Shown here piece after piece: positions 25,475 through 34,449 of a stretch of DNA of 64,000 bases (position 1 is the stretch's first letter; each line of letters starts with the position of its first letter). The notes below the pieces were generated by a model that worked only from the letters and a program-made list of their open reading frames with translations, did no database searches and was not told where the DNA came from. Source of the DNA: Virgibacillus_F flavescens (GTDB lineage Bacteria; Bacillota; Bacilli; Bacillales; Amphibacillaceae). Location: positions 2,108,001 through 2,172,000 of the forward strand of contig NZ_CP192260.1 in assembly GCF_050574275.1 (NCBI RefSeq), given 5' to 3'. The position numbers and the translations under genes are program-made.

Positions 25475-26758
25475 TCACTTGCTATTATTTTTATCGGACT
25501 GTATTTTATCGTATACGTGTTTCATAGCTTGTTCAAATTTACCCGTATTTTTTGGTTTATAGTATTCTCTTTTACGTATTATGGATGGTAGGTATTCCTG
25601 ATTGACCCAATTATTCTCGTAATTGTGAGGATATTTATATTCGACACCTCTGCCCAATTTACTTGCACCACTGTAATGTGAATCTTTCAGGTGAGCAGGT
25701 ATTTCACCGCTTTTACCATTTCTTATATCTGATAACGCAGCATCAAGAGCTTTGTAAGCAGTATTTGATTTAGGCGATAAACATAGCTCCACAATTGCAA
25801 CCGATAAAGGAATTCGTGCTTCAGGAAACCCAAGACGTTCGGCTGCCTGCACAGCTGCCAAGGCGCGCGGGCCAGCTTGTGGATTTGCGACCCCAATATC
25901 TTCATAGGCGCAAACAACCATTCGTCTGGCAATGCTGTCCAAATCTCCAGCCTCGATTAGTCGTCCTAAATAATGCAAGGCAGCATTTACATCACTGCCA
26001 CGTATAGATTTTTGAAAAGCAGACAGAACATCATAGTGGGCATCGCCACCTTTATCATGTGAGAAGCTTTTCTTTTGCATACACTCTTCAGCTACACTCA
26101 GTGTAAGATTCACAACGTTATTATCATCTTTTGGTGTGGAAAAAACGGCTAATTCAAGCCCATTTAGTGCTGAGCGCAGATCTCCGTTCGCAGCGTGAGC
26201 AAAATGGTTCAAGGCATCTTCAGCTATCATTACGTTATAATCACCTAAGCCATTTTCTTCATCTTCTAATGATCGTTGAACTGCTACCTTTATATCCTCT
26301 GGCGTTAAAGAATGAAGTTCAAATAGATGACATCTGCTGCGGATGGCTGGATTAATAGAATGATATGGATTACTCGTAGTACAGCCTATTAAAGTTAATA
26401 AATCACTCTCCAGATAGGGTAATAAAAAATCTTGTTTAGCTTTATCTAAACGGTGGACTTCATCAAGGACCAGTACAACTTGGCCAGTCATTTTTGCTTC
26501 TTCTACAACAATTTCCATGTCTTTCTTTTTATCTATTACTGCATTTAACATTTTAACTGGTACTCCTAAGCTTTTACCAAGTGCCACAGCCATGGATGTC
26601 TTACCGGTTCCTGGTGGGCCGAATAGAATCATTGATGCTAAACGCTCGGCGTGAATCATTCGATTTAATATCTTACCTTCACCTACAATGTGAGTCTGGC
26701 CAATTATTTCGCTGATATGGGCAGGTCGCATACGATAAGCTAATGGTTTCTGTTTCAT
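25475..26758 (-). CDS. rarA: Replication-associated recombination protein A (AAA+ ATPase)
   Basis: 427 residues. Walker A GPPGTGKT is at 47-54, Walker B VLDEVHRLDKAK is near 96-107, the sensor GCTTSNPY follows, and the C-terminal MgsA tetramerisation domain includes VCAYEDIGVANPQAGP. RarA/MgsA acts at stalled replication forks with SSB. ATG 26758 follows AAAGGATGATCC. It is transcribed towards the rsfA-like gene and divergent from cymR. It is B. subtilis yrvN by position. Confidence 0.96.
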   Translation of the reverse strand: MKQKPLAYRMRPAHISEIIGQTHIVGEGKILNRMIHAERLASMILFGPPGTGKTSMAVALGKSLGVPVKMLNAVIDKKKDMEIVVEEAKMTGQVVLVLDEVHRLDKAKQDFLLPYLESDLLTLIGCTTSNPYHSINPAIRSRCHLFELHSLTPEDIKVAVQRSLEDEENGLGDYNVMIAEDALNHFAHAANGDLRSALNGLELAVFSTPKDDNNVVNLTLSVAEECMQKKSFSHDKGGDAHYDVLSAFQKSIRGSDVNAALHYLGRLIEAGDLDSIARRMVVCAYEDIGVANPQAGPRALAAVQAAERLGFPEARIPLSVAIVELCLSPKSNTAYKALDAALSDIRNGKSGEIPAHLKDSHYSGASKLGRGVEYKYPHNYENNWVNQEYLPSIIRKREYYKPKNTGKFEQAMKHVYDKIQSDKNNSK

Positions 26759-26861
26759 ATAGGATCATCCTTTGTATGTGAATTGCGTTTCATGCAACAT
26801 ATGCATTATTCATGCTATAATATCATGAGTTAATAACTAATTACCCGTTAAACGATAAACT

Positions 26862-26898
26862 GAATTAATTTAATTCGTATATATAAAAGTAGTACAAT
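26862..26898 (+). promoter_or_regulatory. cymR promoter with a perfect palindrome at the -35 region
   Basis: TACAAT (26893-26898) is a -10 candidate. A perfect 15-base palindrome GAATTAATTTAATTC (26862-26876) covers the -35 position, where no TTGACA-like box is seen. It could be an operator, but it does not obviously match the known CymR site. Confidence 0.4.
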
Positions 26899-26917
26899 AA
26901 AGACAGAGGTGTAAAGT

Positions 26918-27337
26918 ATGAAGATTTCTACTAAAGGAAGATATGGACTCACGATTATGATTGAACTGGCAAAACAGTATGGAAAAGGGCCAGTATCGCT
27001 TAAGTCAATTGCTCGCGATAAAGATTTATCTGAACATTATTTAGAACAATTAGCTTCTCCGCTTCGCAATGCCGGTTTAGTAAAAAGTGTTCGTGGTGCA
27101 TATGGTGGTTATATGCTTGCGAGGGAGCCAAAATCTATAAGTGCTGGAGATATTATCCGTGTATTAGAGGGACCAATAACTCCAGTCGAAGGGATTGAAG
27201 ATGAAGAAGCTGTAAAACAGGCATTATGGCTGCGTATTCGCGACGCGGTTAAGGATGTATTAGATACAACAACACTGGAAGATCTCATTCAACATGATGA
27301 CGATAAGCATCAAGAATCATATATGTTCTATATTTAG
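26918..27337 (+). CDS. cymR: Rrf2-family cysteine metabolism repressor CymR
   Basis: 139 residues. The N-terminal winged helix (MKISTKGRYGLTIMIELAKQ, recognition region SEHYLEQLASPLRNAGLV about 38-55) is of the Rrf2 type. No cysteine cluster for an Fe-S centre is present, unlike IscR. CymR represses cysteine uptake and synthesis genes, with CysK as sensor in B. subtilis. ATG 26918 follows GAGGTG. It is followed 29 bases later by the cysteine desulfurase gene, in the same order as in B. subtilis. Confidence 0.93.
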   Translation: MKISTKGRYGLTIMIELAKQYGKGPVSLKSIARDKDLSEHYLEQLASPLRNAGLVKSVRGAYGGYMLAREPKSISAGDIIRVLEGPITPVEGIEDEEAVKQALWLRIRDAVKDVLDTTTLEDLIQHDDDKHQESYMFYI

Positions 27338-27366
27338 ATTGATTAAACAGGAAGGAAAGGTTTGCC

Positions 27367-28512
27367 ATGAATCACATTTATTTGGACCATGCTGCTACAA
27401 CACCAGTCGCTCAGGAAGTAATTGACGCTATGATGCCGATTTATTCAGAGGTCTTTGGAAATCCATCGAGTGTTCATTCATTTGGAAGAACTGCTCGCCA
27501 CATGATAGATCAGGCTAGACAGGTCTTTGCAGAAAGTATAGGGGCTGAAGAAAAAGAAATAGTTATAACTAGTGGGGGCACAGAATCTGATAACTTGGCG
27601 CTTATTGGCACTGCTTTAGCAAATAAGGGTAAAGGAAACCACATTATAACGACTGAGCAGGAACATCATGCTGTTCTTCATGCAGCTAATTATCTAGAGA
27701 ATTCAGGGTTTACTGTTACGTACCTTCCTGTATACGAGAGCGGTAAAATATCTATTCAGGATTTGGAAAATGCATTGACAGCCAGTACGACAGTTGTTTC
27801 TATTATGACAGTGAACAATGAGACTGGAATTGTTCAGCCGATTCAGCAGATTGGGGAGTTATTAAAAGATCACCAGGCATATTTTCACACAGATGCAGTA
27901 CAAGCTTACAGCCAACTTTCAATCGACGTGAAAGAAGAAAATATAGATTTATTGACAGTAAGCTCCCACAAGGTTAATGGTCCAAAGGGTGTAGGTTTTT
28001 TGTATATAAATAAAAAAGTGCAAATCAACTCACTCCAATTTGGCGGAGAACAAGAACGAAAGCGACGTGCAGGAACGGAAAATGTCGTAAGTATAGCCGG
28101 TTTTATGCGTGCCGTTGAATTAGTAATAGATAATAAAGAAAAGCGAGTAGAAGCATATTCAGAATTTAAAAAGCTGTTTCTAAAAACGCTTGAGAAAGAA
28201 GGAGTTCAGTTTAGTATTAATGGCGACCATTCTGCTGCGGTTCCTTCTATTGTTAATGTGAGCTTTCCTGGTACGAATGTAGAGACTCTACTAACAAATT
28301 TTGATTTATCAGGAATAGCAGCTTCGAGTGGCAGTGCATGCACTGCAGGTTCTATAGAACCTTCGCATGTACTAAGTGCTATGTACGGTGCAGAAAACGA
28401 ACGTACTACAAATTCAATCCGATTCAGTTTCGGTCTTCATAATGACACAGAGGACATTTCGGAAGCGGCAGAACGTATTGCGGGTATTGTTAAACGATTA
28501 ACTTCTAAATAG
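27367..28512 (+). CDS. yrvO: Cysteine desulfurase for tRNA thiolation (YrvO/IscS type)
   Basis: 381 residues, a class V PLP aminotransferase fold. The PLP lysine is in SSHKVNGPKGVGF (near 200-212). The sulfur-accepting cysteine is in SSGSACTAGS (near 319-328), in the long loop typical of IscS-like enzymes. It starts MNHIYLDHAATTP. In B. subtilis YrvO passes persulfide sulfur directly to MnmA, the next gene, whose start overlaps within a few bases. It is a cymR-yrvO-mnmA operon. Confidence 0.95.
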   Translation: MNHIYLDHAATTPVAQEVIDAMMPIYSEVFGNPSSVHSFGRTARHMIDQARQVFAESIGAEEKEIVITSGGTESDNLALIGTALANKGKGNHIITTEQEHHAVLHAANYLENSGFTVTYLPVYESGKISIQDLENALTASTTVVSIMTVNNETGIVQPIQQIGELLKDHQAYFHTDAVQAYSQLSIDVKEENIDLLTVSSHKVNGPKGVGFLYINKKVQINSLQFGGEQERKRRAGTENVVSIAGFMRAVELVIDNKEKRVEAYSEFKKLFLKTLEKEGVQFSINGDHSAAVPSIVNVSFPGTNVETLLTNFDLSGIAASSGSACTAGSIEPSHVLSAMYGAENERTTNSIRFSFGLHNDTEDISEAAERIAGIVKRLTSK

Positions 28513-28524
28513 GTGGTGACAAGA

Positions 28525-29637
28525 TTGAAGGATAATAAAGATATACGTGTAGTAGTAGGAATGAGCGGAGGGGTTGATTCGTCCGTGGCAGCTCTATTAC
28601 TTAAAGAACAGGGTTATGACGTTATAGGTATATTTATGAAAAACTGGGATGATACAGATGAAACGGGATTTTGTACAGCGACGGAGGATTTTGAAGATGT
28701 AGTCAGGGTATGTAACCAAATTGGCATTCCATATTACGCCGTCAATTTTGAGAAGAAGTACTGGGATAAAGTCTTCACCTACTTTTTAGACGAATATAAA
28801 GCTGGCAGAACCCCGAACCCAGATGTTATGTGTAATAAAGAGATTAAGTTTAAGGCATTTCTTGACCACGCAATCTCGCTTGGAGCAGATTATTTAGCTA
28901 CAGGTCATTATGCGCAGGTCAGACATAATAATGGTGAGTATGAAATGCTTCGTGGTAATGATGATAACAAGGATCAGACGTATTTCCTAAACCAGCTTTC
29001 ACAAGATGTCCTAAAGAAAGTAATGTTTCCGTTAGGCCATTTACCAAAAAAGGAAGTTAGGAAAATCGCCTCTGAACATGGTCTGGCAACTGCTGCTAAG
29101 AAGGATAGTACGGGTATTTGCTTTATTGGTGAACGTAATTTCAAAGAATTTTTAAGTGAATATTTACCAGCACAACCAGGGAAAATGGCTACCTTACAAA
29201 ATGAAGTTCAAGGTAAGCATGAAGGCCTTATGTATTATACAATTGGTCAGCGTCAGGGGCTTGGAATTGGTGGAGCTGGAGATCCGTGGTTTGTTGTAGG
29301 GAAAAATTTAAAAGAAAATATTCTGTACGTTGAACAAGGATCTGAAAACGAACACTTGTATTCAGATAGTTTAATTGCAACAGATCTGAATTGGATTACT
29401 ACAAAAGATATTGGACAATCATTTACATGTACAGCGAAATTCCGCTATCGCCAAAAAGATAGTGATGTTACTGTTTCTAAATTAGATAATGGTTCCGTCC
29501 ATGTCAGTTTTCATGATAGACAGCGGTCAATTACCCCAGGACAGGCAGTTGTATTTTATGACGGAGATAAGTGTCTCGGTGGCGGTACAATTGATGAGGT
29601 AATCAAAAACGATAAACGGATTAGCTATGTAGGATGA
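28525..29637 (+). CDS. mnmA: tRNA 2-thiouridylase MnmA
   Basis: 370 residues from TTG 28525, six bases after AGGTGGTG. GTG codons at 28513/28516 lie inside that site. The PP-loop VVGMSGGVDSS is near residues 9-19. The catalytic cysteine pair is in NPDVMCNKEIKF and DSTGICFIGER. It makes s2U34 in Lys, Glu and Gln tRNAs, with sulfur from the neighbouring desulfurase. It ends 35 bases before a hairpin that separates it from the TPR gene. Confidence 0.96.
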   Translation: MKDNKDIRVVVGMSGGVDSSVAALLLKEQGYDVIGIFMKNWDDTDETGFCTATEDFEDVVRVCNQIGIPYYAVNFEKKYWDKVFTYFLDEYKAGRTPNPDVMCNKEIKFKAFLDHAISLGADYLATGHYAQVRHNNGEYEMLRGNDDNKDQTYFLNQLSQDVLKKVMFPLGHLPKKEVRKIASEHGLATAAKKDSTGICFIGERNFKEFLSEYLPAQPGKMATLQNEVQGKHEGLMYYTIGQRQGLGIGGAGDPWFVVGKNLKENILYVEQGSENEHLYSDSLIATDLNWITTKDIGQSFTCTAKFRYRQKDSDVTVSKLDNGSVHVSFHDRQRSITPGQAVVFYDGDKCLGGGTIDEVIKNDKRISYVG

Positions 29638-29644
29638 TAACGTA

Positions 29645-29695
29645 AAGTAAAGGATCTGTTCCGTAAAAATAAATGGAGCTGGATCCTTTTACTTA
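29645..29695 (+). terminator. Probable mnmA terminator
   Basis: AAGTAAAGGATC / GATCCTTTTACTT arms enclose about 26 bases, with inner TGTTCC/GGAGCT pairing possible. The T run is short (TTTT), so read-through into yrrB is possible. Confidence 0.5.
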
Positions 29696-29723
29696 CTTAA
29701 ATATAGAAAAGAGTGGTGTTATA

Positions 29724-30392
29724 ATGGAGAAAATGCAGCAGGCAATCGAATTCATGCAGGAACAAAAATATGAAGAGTCAGCAAAACTATTTACAGAAAT
29801 TATTGAAGAACAACCAAACGATCCAATTGGCTATATAAATTTTGGGAATCTATTAATCCATTTAAACGAATTAACAAGAGCTCAACGTTTTTTTGAAAAA
29901 GCAATCGAACTAAATGAAACTGCTGCAACGGCATATTATGGTCTTGGGAATGTTTATTTGGAAGGATCAGATTACAAGAAGGCTAGCGAAAACTTTCTTA
30001 AGGCTATCAAATTAGGACTCGAAGAAGGTGATGTTTATTATATGCTTGGTATGACATTACAGAGTCAGGATCAAATGAAGCTCTCGTTGCCTTATCTGTT
30101 ACGTGCATCCGAACTTGAGCCGAATGATGATGAAATTGCTTTCCAGTATGGTTTATCACTTGCTCAAAGCGAACATATTGAAGAAGCGAAACCAGTGTTT
30201 GGACGTGTTTTAGAGCTAAATAGTGAACATAGTGATGCACATTACAATTTAGGTGTTATTGCAATATATAATGAACAATTGGATGAAGCATTATCACACT
30301 TTAATCAGGCAATATCCATTCAGCCTGACCATTCGCTAGCCGTTAATGGTAAAGAGCAAATACAAAGTGTACTTGATCAAAAGAACGAGTAA
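29724..30392 (+). CDS. yrrB: Tetratricopeptide repeat protein YrrB
   Basis: 222 residues from ATG 29724 (AGAGTGGTG upstream), which gives the usual compact YrrB form. Nearly the whole chain is TPR: about six 34-residue units, for example AAFYGLG-type AATAYYGLGNVYLEG, GDVYYMLGMTL, SDAHYNLGVIAIY. No other domain or export signal is seen, so it is a cytoplasmic adaptor with unknown partner. It lies between mnmA and recD2, as in B. subtilis. Confidence 0.9.
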   Translation: MEKMQQAIEFMQEQKYEESAKLFTEIIEEQPNDPIGYINFGNLLIHLNELTRAQRFFEKAIELNETAATAYYGLGNVYLEGSDYKKASENFLKAIKLGLEEGDVYYMLGMTLQSQDQMKLSLPYLLRASELEPNDDEIAFQYGLSLAQSEHIEEAKPVFGRVLELNSEHSDAHYNLGVIAIYNEQLDEALSHFNQAISIQPDHSLAVNGKEQIQSVLDQKNE

Positions 30393-30410
30393 GATAGTGG
30401 GGTTATTTGA

Positions 30411-32741
30411 ATGACTATGTTTGAGCAATCGAATGAGAGTGTTTCACAAAAATATATTAAAGGTGAGCTTCTGTATACTATTTTCCAAAATACTACAGAG
30501 CATTTTTCGATTGCCAAAATTAGAGTAATTGAGACGAATGAAGCTATTAAGGATAAAGAGATTGTTGTAAAAGGATATTTTTCGAATTTGCAGGAATCAA
30601 AAAATTATGTATTTCACGGACAGATGGAGCGCCATAATAAGTTTGGACTGCAGTACCAGGTTACTTCGTTTGAATCGGATATACCGGATACAACAGACGG
30701 ATTAATTGCGTATTTGTCGAGCGATTTGTTTTATGGAATTGGAAAAAAAACAGCAACTAAAATAATTGATCATTTAGGTGAAAATGCGATTGCAACAATA
30801 TTAACAAAGCCGGATGTACTGAAAGATATAAAAGGTTTAAAGCCAGATAAAGCTGAGCAATTAGTTAAAACCCTGCAGGAGAACGAAGGGTTTGAGCACG
30901 TGGTAGTAAACCTTGCTAAATTTGGAATTGGTTTAAAACTTGCTCAGAAAATATATCAGGTTTATAAAGATGAATCCATAAAAGTTTTAAAGCAAGATCC
31001 ATACCAATACGTATTTAATGTCGACGGCTTTGGATTTCAGAAAGCAGATGAAATTGCAGAAATAAATGGACTTTCATTAACACATCCAAATAGGATTGGA
31101 GCTGGATGTGTTTTTGTCATGCAGAAAAGTGTTCAGGAAGGGCATGTTTACCTGCCAGTTGAAGAATGTATCGCAGCTGTTATTCGATTACTTGGAAGAA
31201 CGAGCGGAGAGCTTGATGAAGAAACAGTTGAAAACCAACTAGATTCACTTAACACAGAGAAGAAAATGATTATTCAAAACGGAAATGTATATCTGCCATC
31301 CTTATATTATGCAGAGGATGGATTTGCTTCTCATGTAAAGCGGTTACTAACAAAACCAATTGAAGAGCAGACAACATTAGCCGAAATGATGAAAATTATT
31401 GGCGATATTGAGGAAGAGGAAACATTAAGTTACGGAAAAGAACAGTTTAATGCGATTAATCAATCCCTTCACTCAAAGTTAATGATTGTTACAGGAGGGC
31501 CGGGTACTGGTAAAACTACTGTAATTAAGGGGATAGTTGACGCTTACGCTGCGATAAACAGTGTATCAGTTGACCCGAAAGATTACGATAACCAATCCGA
31601 CTACCCATTTGTTTTAACAGCACCGACAGGACGAGCAGCAAAAAGATTGAACGAGTCGACAGGATTACCAGCAGTTACTATTCACCGATTGCTTGGCTGG
31701 GACGGAAATAATGGGTTTAGCAAAGATCAAAACGAGCCATTATCAGGTAAGTTTTTAATAGTAGATGAATATTCAATGGTGGATATATGGCTTGCGAATA
31801 GTCTGTTTAAAGCAATTCCAGATGACATGCAAGTCTTACTGGTAGGTGATGAGGATCAGTTGCCATCAGTGGGGCCGGGCCAGGTGCTAACAGACCTACT
31901 AACTAGTGAAGCCATTCCGTTAGTCAGATTGAACGAAGTATACAGGCAAAAAGAAGGCTCAAAGATAATTCAACTTGCCCATACAATAAAAAACAATGCA
32001 ATTACTGATGAAACACTTCAAAATGATAAAGATTTCAGTTTTATCAGATGTAACGAGCTGCAAATGGTGGATGTAATTTCAAAAGTATTTTCTCATGCTG
32101 AGAGTAAAGGTATGAATCTGAAGGACATTCAGGTATTAGCACCAATGTATCGTTCGCAGGCTGGCATAACAATTATTAATAAAACACTTCAGGAAATTGT
32201 AAATCCTAAAACAAAGGGAAAGCGCGAAGTTAACATATACGATACAGTGTTACGCGTGGGAGATAAGGTCCTTCAATTAGTAAACCAACCAGAAGACGGT
32301 GTTTCTAATGGTGATATTGGAGAAATTGTTGCGATCTTTTTTGAAGATGAAAATGTAGAGAATGTGGAGCAGATTGTAGTGACTTTTGAAGGAAAAGAAG
32401 TAGTTTATGAGCGCAAGGACTATACAAATATCATGCATGCGTACTGTATTTCCATTCATAAATCACAGGGAAGCGAATTTCCAATTGTCCTCTTACCAGT
32501 TGTTTCGACTTATCATCGGATGCTTCGCAAAAATTTATTATATACTGCGATAACAAGAAGTAAGCAATCATTGATTATTTGTGGCGAGCTTCAAGCTTTT
32601 ATTCAGGGGATAAATACGATCGATACAAACAAAAGATACACAAGTCTTGTAAACCAGTTGAAGGAAAGGTTGCCGGATCAATCTGGCAAGAGAAGCGAGG
32701 ATAAACCAGAAACAGAAGTTTCTCCTTATGATTTTATGTAA
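30411..32741 (+). CDS. recD2: RecD2-type DNA helicase (YrrC)
   Basis: 776 residues. The N-terminal half has the RecD2 OB fold and helix-hairpin-helix repeats (FYGIGKKTATKIIDHLG near 105-121). Superfamily 1B motor motifs follow: Walker A GGPGTGKTT near 362-370, Walker B VDEYSMVD near 447-454, GDEDQLPSVGPG, and a C-terminal UvrD-type motif AITRSKQSLIICGE. It is a 5' to 3' helicase acting outside a RecBCD complex in replication fork maintenance. ATG 30411 has TAGTGGGG upstream. Length is as expected. Confidence 0.95.
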   Translation: MTMFEQSNESVSQKYIKGELLYTIFQNTTEHFSIAKIRVIETNEAIKDKEIVVKGYFSNLQESKNYVFHGQMERHNKFGLQYQVTSFESDIPDTTDGLIAYLSSDLFYGIGKKTATKIIDHLGENAIATILTKPDVLKDIKGLKPDKAEQLVKTLQENEGFEHVVVNLAKFGIGLKLAQKIYQVYKDESIKVLKQDPYQYVFNVDGFGFQKADEIAEINGLSLTHPNRIGAGCVFVMQKSVQEGHVYLPVEECIAAVIRLLGRTSGELDEETVENQLDSLNTEKKMIIQNGNVYLPSLYYAEDGFASHVKRLLTKPIEEQTTLAEMMKIIGDIEEEETLSYGKEQFNAINQSLHSKLMIVTGGPGTGKTTVIKGIVDAYAAINSVSVDPKDYDNQSDYPFVLTAPTGRAAKRLNESTGLPAVTIHRLLGWDGNNGFSKDQNEPLSGKFLIVDEYSMVDIWLANSLFKAIPDDMQVLLVGDEDQLPSVGPGQVLTDLLTSEAIPLVRLNEVYRQKEGSKIIQLAHTIKNNAITDETLQNDKDFSFIRCNELQMVDVISKVFSHAESKGMNLKDIQVLAPMYRSQAGITIINKTLQEIVNPKTKGKREVNIYDTVLRVGDKVLQLVNQPEDGVSNGDIGEIVAIFFEDENVENVEQIVVTFEGKEVVYERKDYTNIMHAYCISIHKSQGSEFPIVLLPVVSTYHRMLRKNLLYTAITRSKQSLIICGELQAFIQGINTIDTNKRYTSLVNQLKERLPDQSGKRSEDKPETEVSPYDFM

Positions 32742-32811
32742 AATATGTATATTTTCCTTTTATTTGGGTAAGCATAAATTTAATAATTGAATGCCCTTTT
32801 AAAAGGAGTTA

Positions 32812-33012
32812 ATGAAAGATATGGAATGTCCAAACTGTAGTCGGAAAGATATAGGTAAAATTGGCGCACAGCAATATTATTGCTGGAATTGTTTTATTGA
32901 AATTACGATAGTCAATGAAGAAGTGGTGATCCATCAAATAGAATCAGATGGATCCTTAAGCTCGTTAAATGATCTGTTCACAGATGAAGAAAAAAGAAGA
33001 ATTCAATGGTGA
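32812..33012 (+). CDS. Small zinc-ribbon-like protein, function unknown
   Basis: 66 residues from ATG 32812 (or 63 from ATG 32821). AAAAGGAG lies 4 or 13 bases upstream, so either start is possible. Two CxxC pairs (CPNC, CWNC) about 18 residues apart form a likely zinc ribbon, followed by an acidic tail ending in EEKRRIQW. I do not recognise a named family. It lies between recD2 and the permease gene, where B. subtilis carries other genes (yrrD, glnQHMP). Confidence 0.72.
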   Translation: MKDMECPNCSRKDIGKIGAQQYYCWNCFIEITIVNEEVVIHQIESDGSLSSLNDLFTDEEKRRIQW

Positions 33013-33062
33013 AATTAGTTGAAGAATGAAAAATAATTATTTAAAACTAAGGAGCGCCATTT

Positions 33063-34130
33063 ATGTTTAAAGATAAAAATCCACTTCATATTCTATATTG
33101 GCTCGTAATTGGCATTTTGTCTTTTTTATTATTTTATCTTTTCGTAAAACTGTTCCCTTTTTATGGAACTGTTTTTTCCTTTTTATGGAGTATTTTTTCT
33201 CCATTTTTATTGGCGCTTTTCCTTGCATATTTATTGTACCCGTTTGTTCAGAAACTCCATTCGTTCAATATCCCAAAAGGGTTAGCGATACTAATTTTAT
33301 ATATAGGAATCATAGGTGGATTAATTTTTCTGGTTAATCGCATCTATCCTTTATTCATTCGCCAGTTGAACGAGTTGAGCGATCAACTCCCACAGTTTAT
33401 TTCAACCTATAAAAATTGGATTTATCAGTTATATGAATCGACTGCTTTTCTGCCTGAAACAGTCCATGATCGGATGGACAACTTGTTTACGGGAGTAGAA
33501 AAAATGATAGCTAACATAGTATCAAAGCTGATGAATACAGTAACGAAAATTTTTGATATTATTATTTTGATTACAGTCATTCCGGTACTTATTTTCTACT
33601 TTTTAAAAGATACTAGAAAGATTAAAAATTGGCTGAAGAAGTGGATACCAATTAAATATCATCAACGTGCACATGTAATTCTGTATTCTATTGATAAGAG
33701 TTTAGGGAATTATATACGTGGTCAATTGATTGTAAGTTTATTTGTTGTAATAGCAACATTTGCAGCTTATTATTTCCTTGACTTAAAGTATGCGCTGGTG
33801 TTAGCTATTATAATGGGATTCACTAATATCATTCCATACTTTGGACCTATAATTGGCGCACTGCCCGCACTTGCTATTTCGCTTACCGTTTCAACTAAGC
33901 TAGCGTTATTGGTTTTACTTACAGTGTTTGTGATACAATTAATCGAAAGTAATTTACTTTCCCCTTACATTGTCGGGAAAAGCATTCACATCCACCCAAT
34001 AGCTATTATTTTTGCACTGCTGGTGGGAGGGAAAGTTGGAGGAGTGCTTGGAATGATTTTAGCTGTTCCGTTATTAACAATTTTGAATGAAATTATGAAA
34101 AAAATCACCAAAAAAAGTATTTCTGATTGA
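33063..34130 (+). CDS. AI-2E family transporter (YrrI-like)
   Basis: 355 residues with about 8 membrane helices. The family segments LFLAYLLYPFVQKL (about 51-64), a soluble helical middle part (about 100-165) and the C-terminal IIGALPALAISL and VGGKVGGVLGMILAVPLL stretches are all present. Members of this superfamily include Na+/H+ antiporters and putative signal exporters, and the substrate here is unknown. ATG 33063 follows AAGGAGCG. It lies upstream of alaS, as yrrI does in B. subtilis. Confidence 0.88.
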   Translation: MFKDKNPLHILYWLVIGILSFLLFYLFVKLFPFYGTVFSFLWSIFSPFLLALFLAYLLYPFVQKLHSFNIPKGLAILILYIGIIGGLIFLVNRIYPLFIRQLNELSDQLPQFISTYKNWIYQLYESTAFLPETVHDRMDNLFTGVEKMIANIVSKLMNTVTKIFDIIILITVIPVLIFYFLKDTRKIKNWLKKWIPIKYHQRAHVILYSIDKSLGNYIRGQLIVSLFVVIATFAAYYFLDLKYALVLAIIMGFTNIIPYFGPIIGALPALAISLTVSTKLALLVLLTVFVIQLIESNLLSPYIVGKSIHIHPIAIIFALLVGGKVGGVLGMILAVPLLTILNEIMKKITKKSISD

Positions 34131-34155
34131 CAGATGACAGGATATTACATATAAT
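34127..34155 (+). promoter_or_regulatory. alaS promoter
   Basis: TTGACA (34127-34132), exactly 17 bases, TATAAT (34150-34155). This is a full-consensus sigma-A promoter, and its -35 box overlaps the stop of the upstream permease gene. Confidence 0.9.
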
Positions 34156-34189
34156 ATCGCATAATTAGTTATATATAAATCGTAGAAGG

Positions 34190-34418
34190 TTATAAGTACA
34201 TGATAAGTCTATTTATCAGAGAGGGATTTTCATTTGGCTGAGAAAAATCCTATTTAAAGAGTCATGGAAAGCTAAACTGGAGTATGGTTAATCCCCATCG
34301 GTTTCATACCGTTACCATGATGAAGTGATGAACAACAGTTACTAATTGTTCATAATTAGGGTGGTACCGCGATCAAATCTCGTCCCTGCAAATTTGCAGA
34401 GAGGGGATTTTTTTATTT
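34190..34418 (+). promoter_or_regulatory. T-box leader of alaS
   Basis: The T-box AGGGTGGTACCGCG is at 34358-34371. A terminator stem follows (AATCTCGTCCCTGCA / TGCAGAGAGGGGATT, then a T run) at about 34377-34417. Stem I contains the TTGGCTGA apical loop and GAAAGCTA, with GCT (Ala) at 34271-34273 as specifier, which agrees with the gene below. Confidence 0.93.
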
Positions 34419-34449
34419 GCGTACAATTGAATTAATAGGAGGATAAAAA

